9,665 nucleotides of DNA from Pseudomonadota bacterium (GTDB taxonomy: Bacteria > Pseudomonadota > Alphaproteobacteria > Rhizobiales > Rhizobiaceae). The stretch lies in contig JAEXMK010000002.1 of assembly GCA_023444445.1 (NCBI GenBank), forward strand, positions 1 to 9,665. Direction: 5' to 3'. Below, piece by piece: positions 5,469 to 9,665 of this stretch. Both the position numbers and the translations under genes were made by a program. Position 1 is the first letter of the stretch; each line of letters opens with the position of its first letter. The notes under the pieces were generated by a model. That model ran no database searches and was not told the DNA's origin. It was given only the letters and a program-made list of their open reading frames with translations.

Positions 5469-6668
5469 ATGAAGAACAGCCGTTTCCTCGACCGGACCAC
5501 CCCGCCTCATATCATCACGCTGGTCGTCATCGCCGGCGTCGCGGCGCTGTGCATGAACCTGTTCCTGCCGTCGCTTTCAGCCATGGCGCTTTATTTCGAG
5601 ATCGATTACGCCGTGATGCAGTTCGCCGTATCGGGTTATCTCGCCGCCACCGCCCTGCTGCAACTCGTCATCGGCCCGCTTTCCGATCTCTTCGGCCGCC
5701 GCCCCGTCATGCTGGCCAGCATTGCCATCATGATCGCCGCCACGCTGGTCTGCATGCTGGCGTCCGACATTACCGTCTTCATGATCGGGCGCGTGGCGCA
5801 GGCGGCCGTGGTTTCCGGCTTCGTGCTCGCCCGCGCCATCGTGCGCGACATGGTGCCCATGGAACAGGCGGCCTCGATGATCGGCTATGTCACCATGGGC
5901 ATGTCCGTGGTGCCGATGGTCGGCCCGACGGTTGGCGGCCTGTTGAATGACTTTTCCGGCTGGCAATCCAGCTTTGCGCTGCTTGCGCTTCTCGGTGCCG
6001 GCATTCTGGTGCTCGCCTGGTTCGATCTCGGCGAAACCAACCACAATAAGTCCGCAAGTTTTTCACAGCAATTCCACGCCTGGCCGGAGCTTCTGCGCTC
6101 GCCACTATTCTGGGGTTATGCGCTGACCTCGACCTTCTCGTCAGGCATGTTCTTTTCCTTCCTCGGCGGCGCGCCCTTCGTCGGCAGCGTGCTTTACGGG
6201 CTGACGCCCGCCATGCTGGGCCTGCAATTTTTCTTCATGGCCAGCGGCTACATGCTCGGCAACTTCGTCTCCGGTCGTTATGCCAGCCAGATCGGCATCA
6301 ACAGAATGATGCTCTCGGGCAATGTGATCGGAATTGCCGGCATCGTGGCCGCCATCCTGCTGATAACCGGTGGGGCGGAAAGCGCCTATGCGTTTTTCGT
6401 GCCGCTTGCCCTGATCGGCGTCGGCAATGGCGTAACGCTTCCAAGCGCCAATGCCGGCATGGTCAGCGTCCAGCCGCATCTGGCAGGCTCCGCCTCCGGC
6501 CTCGGCGGCGCGATGACCATCGGCGGCGGCGCGGCTCTTTCCGTGCTCGCCTCCTCGGTCCTGTCCAGAGAGAACGGAACCTGGCCGCTCCTTCTGGTGA
6601 TGCTGGCGACCGGCCTTGTCGCCCTCCTCACCACCTATGTCGTAAGGCTACAGGAAAAGCGGCAATGA
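5469..6668 (+). CDS. Bcr/CflA-type MFS multidrug efflux transporter
   Basis: The 399-residue, 12-segment inner-membrane protein belongs to the drug:H+ antiporter branch of the major facilitator superfamily. Motif A is [12 protein letters not shown] (69-80). The fourth segment carries ARAIVRDM (121-128), typical of the Bcr/CflA subgroup. The antiporter motif C region is MVGPTVGG (150-157). Substrates are unknown; relatives export bicyclomycin, chloramphenicol or small metabolites. The ATG is 1 bp after the EamA stop, with GGAG 6 nt upstream. Its TGA overlaps the mobA start as ATGA, so translation of mobA is probably coupled to it. A strong inverted repeat lies just upstream of its ribosome site. 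No truncation or frameshift is seen. Confidence 0.93.
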   Translation: MKNSRFLDRTTPPHIITLVVIAGVAALCMNLFLPSLSAMALYFEIDYAVMQFAVSGYLAATALLQLVIGPLSDLFGRRPVMLASIAIMIAATLVCMLASDITVFMIGRVAQAAVVSGFVLARAIVRDMVPMEQAASMIGYVTMGMSVVPMVGPTVGGLLNDFSGWQSSFALLALLGAGILVLAWFDLGETNHNKSASFSQQFHAWPELLRSPLFWGYALTSTFSSGMFFSFLGGAPFVGSVLYGLTPAMLGLQFFFMASGYMLGNFVSGRYASQIGINRMMLSGNVIGIAGIVAAILLITGGAESAYAFFVPLALIGVGNGVTLPSANAGMVSVQPHLAGSASGLGGAMTIGGGAALSVLASSVLSRENGTWPLLLVMLATGLVALLTTYVVRLQEKRQ

Positions 6669-7306
6669 GCGCCCCTTCCCGAACCATACCCGGTCTCGTG
6701 CTTGCCGGCGGGCTCTCGCGGCGCATGGGCAGCAACAAGGCGATGGTAACGCTGGGCGATGCGCCGTTGCTTTCCCATGTCATCCGCCGCATCACGCCGC
6801 AGGTCTGCGATGTCACCATCAATGCCGCCACGACCGACAAGGGCAGTTGGGCAGAGGGTTTCGGCCTGCCGCTTCTGCCCGATACGCTGAACGGCCATGC
6901 CGGGCCGCTCGCGGGCGTTCTCGCCGGTATGCGGCACTACCGCAATCGCGACACCACCGGCAGCCATTTCCTGACGGCGCCCGCCGACAGCCCGTTTTTC
7001 CCCGACGATCTGGTGGCGCGGCTTTGCGAGCACCTGTCGGCAGATACGATCGTCATCGCCGCCTCCAGCGGCCAGCTTCACCCCGTCTTCGCGCTGTGGC
7101 CGGTGGCGCTCGCCGACGACCTCGAGGACTGGCTGAAGAATGATGCGAACCGCCGCATCCGCGCCTTCCTCGCTCGCCACGTCACCATCGGCGTGGCATT
7201 CCCACCGCTGGAAACGGCCAAGGGAAGCCTTGATCCGTTCTTCAACATCAATACGCCGGATGAACTGGCTCTGGCGCACAGCCATCTGGAGAGTATGGAA
7301 ACATGA
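6665..7306 (+). CDS. mobA: Molybdenum cofactor guanylyltransferase MobA
   Basis: MobA transfers a GMP moiety from GTP to Mo-molybdopterin, giving the guanine dinucleotide cofactor used by DMSO-reductase-family enzymes. The 213-residue cytoplasmic protein starts with the nucleotide-binding loop [13 protein letters not shown] (13-25). It then shows [13 protein letters not shown] (77-89), the Mg2+-binding APADSPF (105-111, D108), HPVFAL (139-144) and the C-terminal FNINTPDEL (193-201). Length is normal for the family (E. coli MobA is 194). A close relative, MocA, uses CTP; the N-terminal loop and the adjacent mobB favour MobA. AGGA lies about 9 nt before the start. ATGA overlaps at both ends tie it to the MFS gene and to mobB. 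Confidence 0.94.
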   Translation: MSAPSRTIPGLVLAGGLSRRMGSNKAMVTLGDAPLLSHVIRRITPQVCDVTINAATTDKGSWAEGFGLPLLPDTLNGHAGPLAGVLAGMRHYRNRDTTGSHFLTAPADSPFFPDDLVARLCEHLSADTIVIAASSGQLHPVFALWPVALADDLEDWLKNDANRRIRAFLARHVTIGVAFPPLETAKGSLDPFFNINTPDELALAHSHLESMET

Positions 7307-7818
7307 GCGAACAGAAGGTCTTCGGCATTGCCGGCTGGAAAAATTCGGGCAAGACCGGCCTTGCGGTGCGCATCGTCACCGAACTGACGGCACGCGGTTA
7401 CCGCGTCTCCACCATCAAGCACGCCCATCATGATTTCGATATCGACAAGGTCGGCGCCGATAGCTGGCGTCACCGCCAAGCGGGCGCGCACGAGGTCACC
7501 ATCGTCTCCGGCACCCGTTTCGCCATCATGCACGAGTTGCGCGGCGAACCCGAGCCCTCCTTCGAGGAGATCCTTTCCCGCCTCGCGCCATGCGATCTCG
7601 TGTTGATCGAGGGTTATAAATACGAACCCGTGCCGAAGATCGAGGCGCGCCGGCTGGAAGCGGCCAAGACCGAACCGCTCGCGCCGCTCGATCCGCACAT
7701 CATCGCCATTGCCGCCGATCATGCGGTGACGGACCCGGCCCTTCCCGTCTTCGATCTGGACGATACGGCAGCGATTGCTGATTTCATTGAGGCGACGGTG
7801 GGTTTGGTGAGGGCGTAA
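7303..7818 (+). CDS. mobB: Molybdopterin-guanine dinucleotide biosynthesis protein MobB
   Basis: MobB is a GTP-binding accessory protein thought to assist MobA; it is not strictly essential in E. coli. The 171-residue protein has a Walker A loop GWKNSGKT (11-18), followed by the family block [11 protein letters not shown] (38-48) and the Walker B-like LVLIEGYK (99-106). The length matches E. coli MobB (about 170-175). Its ATG overlaps the mobA stop as ATGA. It is the last gene of the operon and ends in TAA. No strong terminator follows at once; a palindromic element and a terminator hairpin lie 49 and 220 bp downstream. Confidence 0.95.
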   Translation: MSEQKVFGIAGWKNSGKTGLAVRIVTELTARGYRVSTIKHAHHDFDIDKVGADSWRHRQAGAHEVTIVSGTRFAIMHELRGEPEPSFEEILSRLAPCDLVLIEGYKYEPVPKIEARRLEAAKTEPLAPLDPHIIAIAADHAVTDPALPVFDLDDTAAIADFIEATVGLVRA

Positions 7819-7866
7819 ACAGGCGTCAGAACGGAACAGCGTCGGCGCCCAGGCCGCCTCCCCACT

Positions 7867-7982
7867 TCCGTCATACCGGCCCTGAGCCGGTATCTAGCCA
7901 GCCCAAGTCCTTGGGCTGAAAGGACCATCTCGCCGCGCCGACGCGCGTCGGCTGGATGCCGGATCAGGTCCGGCATGACGGA
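7867..7982 (+). repeat. Mosaic palindromic intergenic element, copy B (four stem-loops, terminal inverted repeats)
   Basis: The 116-bp element begins TCCGTCAT and ends ATGACGGA. Its outer 33 bases on each side match as inverted repeats at 28 of 33 positions (7867-7899 against 7950-7982). Four palindromes lie in a row. They are ATACCGG/CCGGTAT (7873-7893), CAGCCCAAG/CTTGGGCTG (7899-7918), GCCGACGCGCGTCGGC (7937-7952) and ATGCCGGA/TCCGGCAT (7956-7976). There is no coding frame. It is a non-autonomous palindromic or MITE-like element in the convergent gap. The second palindrome and its flanks recur at 1-63 in opposite orientation. Confidence 0.75.
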
Positions 7983-8031
7983 GGAGATGTGTCATGCAGC
8001 AAAAACGCAATGCATTCCACACCCTCACCCC

Positions 8032-8065
8032 AAAAATGAAAAAGCCGGGCTCATCACCCGGCTTT
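8032..8065 (-). terminator. Intrinsic terminator of the NlpD-like gene
   Basis: AAAGCCGGG (8041-8049) and CCCGGCTTT (8057-8065) form a perfect 9-bp GC-rich stem with a 7-nt loop, 22 bp after the stop codon of the minus-strand gene. Read on the minus strand the stem is followed by TTTTTCATTTTT. On the plus strand it is followed only by TTTATCATT, so it could also stop mobB transcripts less efficiently. Confidence 0.85.
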
Positions 8066-8087
8066 ATCATTCCTTGAGACGCAATAC

Positions 8088-9665
8088 CTATTCAAGGAAA
8101 CTGGAGGGGTTCACCGGTGTCGCATCCTTACGCACTTCGAAGTGAACCTGTGGACGCTTGGCGCTGCCGGTCATGCCTGAGGTGGCGATGGTCTGGCCGC
8201 GCTGAACCTTCTGGCCGCGCTGGACGTCGAGATTGGCGGCGTTGCCGTAAACCGTGACCTTGCCGTCGTCATGACGGACGAGAACCGTGTTGCCGAGCTG
8301 CTTCAGGCCGTTGCCGGCATAGATGACCACGCCGTTTTCGGCGGCCTTGATCGGCGTGCCCTCGGGAACCGAGATGTTGATACCGTCATTGCGGCTGCCT
8401 TCGACATTGTCACCGAAATTGTTGATGACAGCGCCGCGAACCGGCCAGCGATATTTGCCGATGCCGGTAGATTCCGGCGCGACGGAGGCCATGTCAGCCT
8501 TCTTCTCGATATCGCTGACACTTGCGGTCGCCGGTGTGGCGGGCGCGGAGGCAGCGGGAGCCGCAGCCGGGGCCTTATAGGGCTCTGGCTTCACAGATGC
8601 GGTTTCGACAGCCTTGACTGCCGCCGCTTCCTTGGCCGGAACGGAGGCCGTCTTGATTGTATCGGTGCCCGCACCCGGCATGTTGAGTGTCTGACCGACG
8701 CGGATGCTCTCGTTGGAGATGCCATTGGCGGCCTTGAGCGCTGCAACCGACACGCCGTTTGCCCGGGCGATCTTCGCCAGGCTATCGCCCGGCTGAACCT
8801 TGTAACCACCGGTCGGCGGCAGGGGCTTACCGCCCGGAGGCGTCAGCTTGTTGGCTTCCCCGGAAACCTTGTCACGGGCGGCCGCCTGCGACGGCAGCAC
8901 GGCCACGTTTCCATCAGGGGCACGCAGCGGTGTCGGCTGGTCGCCATTGCGGTTGAGAGCGATATTGCCGGCGGCATCCTTGGCGGCGTTACGGACCTGG
9001 CCGAATTTTGGAATGAGGATCGACTGGCCAGCCTGCGCCGAAGACGCGGTTTTCAGGCCATTGACCCGCAGCAGTTCCTTTTCCGGAACGCCGTACCGGT
9101 TGGAGAGCGTCGCAATGCTTTCGCCCGGACGTAACGTAACCGAAGACGCACCATCCGTGTGCCAGCCGTTCTTGTCAGAGCGAACCGTTGCGGTGGTCAG
9201 GTTATCCGCAGCAGGAGCAGCGGCCTGCTGGGCAGGTGCGGCCAGAGACGGCGCGGCCTGCCGCTGGGCAGATGGGAAAGGCTGGGCCATGGCTTCGTTG
9301 CGGGTCGACGGATCGCGGCTTGCCACCGCCGTCGGGGCCGACAGCTCGGAGCGCTGCACCGGCGAAGCCGAAGCGCGGGCCGTGGAAGGCTGAACGCCGC
9401 CATAACCACCGGATTGCTGCGGATAGGAATTGCCCGCCATGTTCTGGTTGGCGTATCCGCCCTGCGGTGCGGCAGAGGCGTAACCGCCATTCATGTCGCC
9501 CTGCGGAACCGGGGCCTGCGCATAAGCACCGCCGCCCTGACGGGCTGGAATTGACGCCGTTGTCATCCGATCCGGTCCACTGGAAAAGAGGCCGCTGAAC
9601 CGCGTTGCATCCGAGCTACAGCCCGTTGCGACGCTTGCCAGCAATGCCGCTGCGAACATTTTTGC
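8088..9665 (-). CDS. NlpD-like lipoprotein with two LysM domains and a degenerate LytM (M23) domain; 5' end probably outside window
   Basis: This envelope protein probably binds peptidoglycan and activates a cell-separation amidase. From ATG 9657-9659 it has 523 residues, but the frame stays open to the window edge (Ala-Lys before the Met), so the true start is probably upstream. The N-terminus LLASVATGC resembles a lipoprotein signal with the cysteine at 14. Residues 41-90 are Gly/Tyr/Gln-rich, followed by an Ala/Pro-rich linker. LysM domains lie at about 174-217 and 286-328, with another Ala/Pro linker at 340-380. The LytM domain is at 423-518. Three of the four usual zinc or catalytic positions are changed: the HxxxD motif is NDGIN (424-428) and the AHL motif reads GNA (472-474). 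Only H506 of the HxH pair remains (QVH). It is therefore unlikely to be a peptidase. An intrinsic terminator follows. Confidence 0.9.
   Translation of the reverse strand, partial: AKMFAAALLASVATGCSSDATRFSGLFSSGPDRMTTASIPARQGGGAYAQAPVPQGDMNGGYASAAPQGGYANQNMAGNSYPQQSGGYGGVQPSTARASASPVQRSELSAPTAVASRDPSTRNEAMAQPFPSAQRQAAPSLAAPAQQAAAPAADNLTTATVRSDKNGWHTDGASSVTLRPGESIATLSNRYGVPEKELLRVNGLKTASSAQAGQSILIPKFGQVRNAAKDAAGNIALNRNGDQPTPLRAPDGNVAVLPSQAAARDKVSGEANKLTPPGGKPLPPTGGYKVQPGDSLAKIARANGVSVAALKAANGISNESIRVGQTLNMPGAGTDTIKTASVPAKEAAAVKAVETASVKPEPYKAPAAAPAASAPATPATASVSDIEKKADMASVAPESTGIGKYRWPVRGAVINNFGDNVEGSRNDGINISVPEGTPIKAAENGVVIYAGNGLKQLGNTVLVRHDDGKVTVYGNAANLDVQRGQKVQRGQTIATSGMTGSAKRPQVHFEVRKDATPVNPSSFLE

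Noticed and set aside
4688..6105. Open frames on the minus strand opposite the EamA and MFS genes
   Set aside because: They have His/Asp/Gly-rich translations typical of antisense of transmembrane segments; the plus-strand genes explain the DNA fully.
7719..7976. Minus-strand open frame overlapping the end of mobB and the palindromic element
   Set aside because: It runs through the repeat, has no ribosome site and no domain; it is a chance frame.
7867..7982. CRISPR array or insertion sequence in the convergent gap
   Set aside because: There are no regularly spaced direct repeats and no transposase frame; the symmetry is entirely inverted and fits a small palindromic element.
8271..9598. Plus-strand open frames opposite the NlpD-like gene
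   Set aside because: They are composition artefacts of the Ala/Pro/Gly-rich gene on the other strand, with no recognisable domain.

Overview
The window looks like a chromosomal segment of a Rhizobiaceae bacterium, most likely of the Agrobacterium/Rhizobium group. The sequence is GC-rich. The proteins read as typical rhizobial versions: a MoaA ending in GG, a KefB/KefC-type antiporter, and an NlpD-like LysM/LytM lipoprotein. The gaps between genes carry palindromic repeats of the kind scattered through rhizobial genomes. This identification rests on recognition alone; no database search was possible.

Layout. On the minus strand from 128 to 3172, reading right to left, are a small DUF971 protein, a KefB/KefC-type monovalent cation:proton antiporter, and an FMN-binding PPOX-type flavoprotein only 51 bp behind the antiporter. 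A 108-bp divergent region with a 7-bp dyad separates DUF971 from moaA. On the plus strand from 3281 to 7818 run moaA, a 10-TM EamA/DMT transporter, a Bcr/CflA-type MFS exporter, mobA and mobB. The last four are packed with a 1-bp gap and two ATGA overlaps, so they are almost certainly one operon. The convergent gap 7819-8087 holds a 116-bp mosaic palindromic element and an intrinsic terminator serving the gene that follows on the minus strand. That gene, 8088-9665, is an NlpD-like lipoprotein with two LysM domains and a degenerate LytM domain; its 5' end probably lies beyond the window.

How the genes work together. MoaA carries out the first step of molybdenum cofactor synthesis, MobA adds the nucleotide to make the guanine (or cytosine) dinucleotide form, and MobB is the GTP-binding helper of MobA. 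Two membrane exporters are embedded between moaA and mobAB and are translationally coupled to mobA, which is the main contextual puzzle here. The antiporter and the PPOX flavoprotein form a possible second unit for cation efflux or redox stress. The NlpD-like protein belongs to cell-envelope septation and amidase activation and is unrelated to its neighbours.

Nothing here is a clear new defence, mobile or RNA system. The best leads are small: a perfect 10+10 bp inverted repeat next to the MFS gene's Shine-Dalgarno site, a tryptophan-rich short reading frame overlapping the EamA start, a modular palindromic repeat present in two architectures, and the exporter insertion into the molybdenum cofactor operon.
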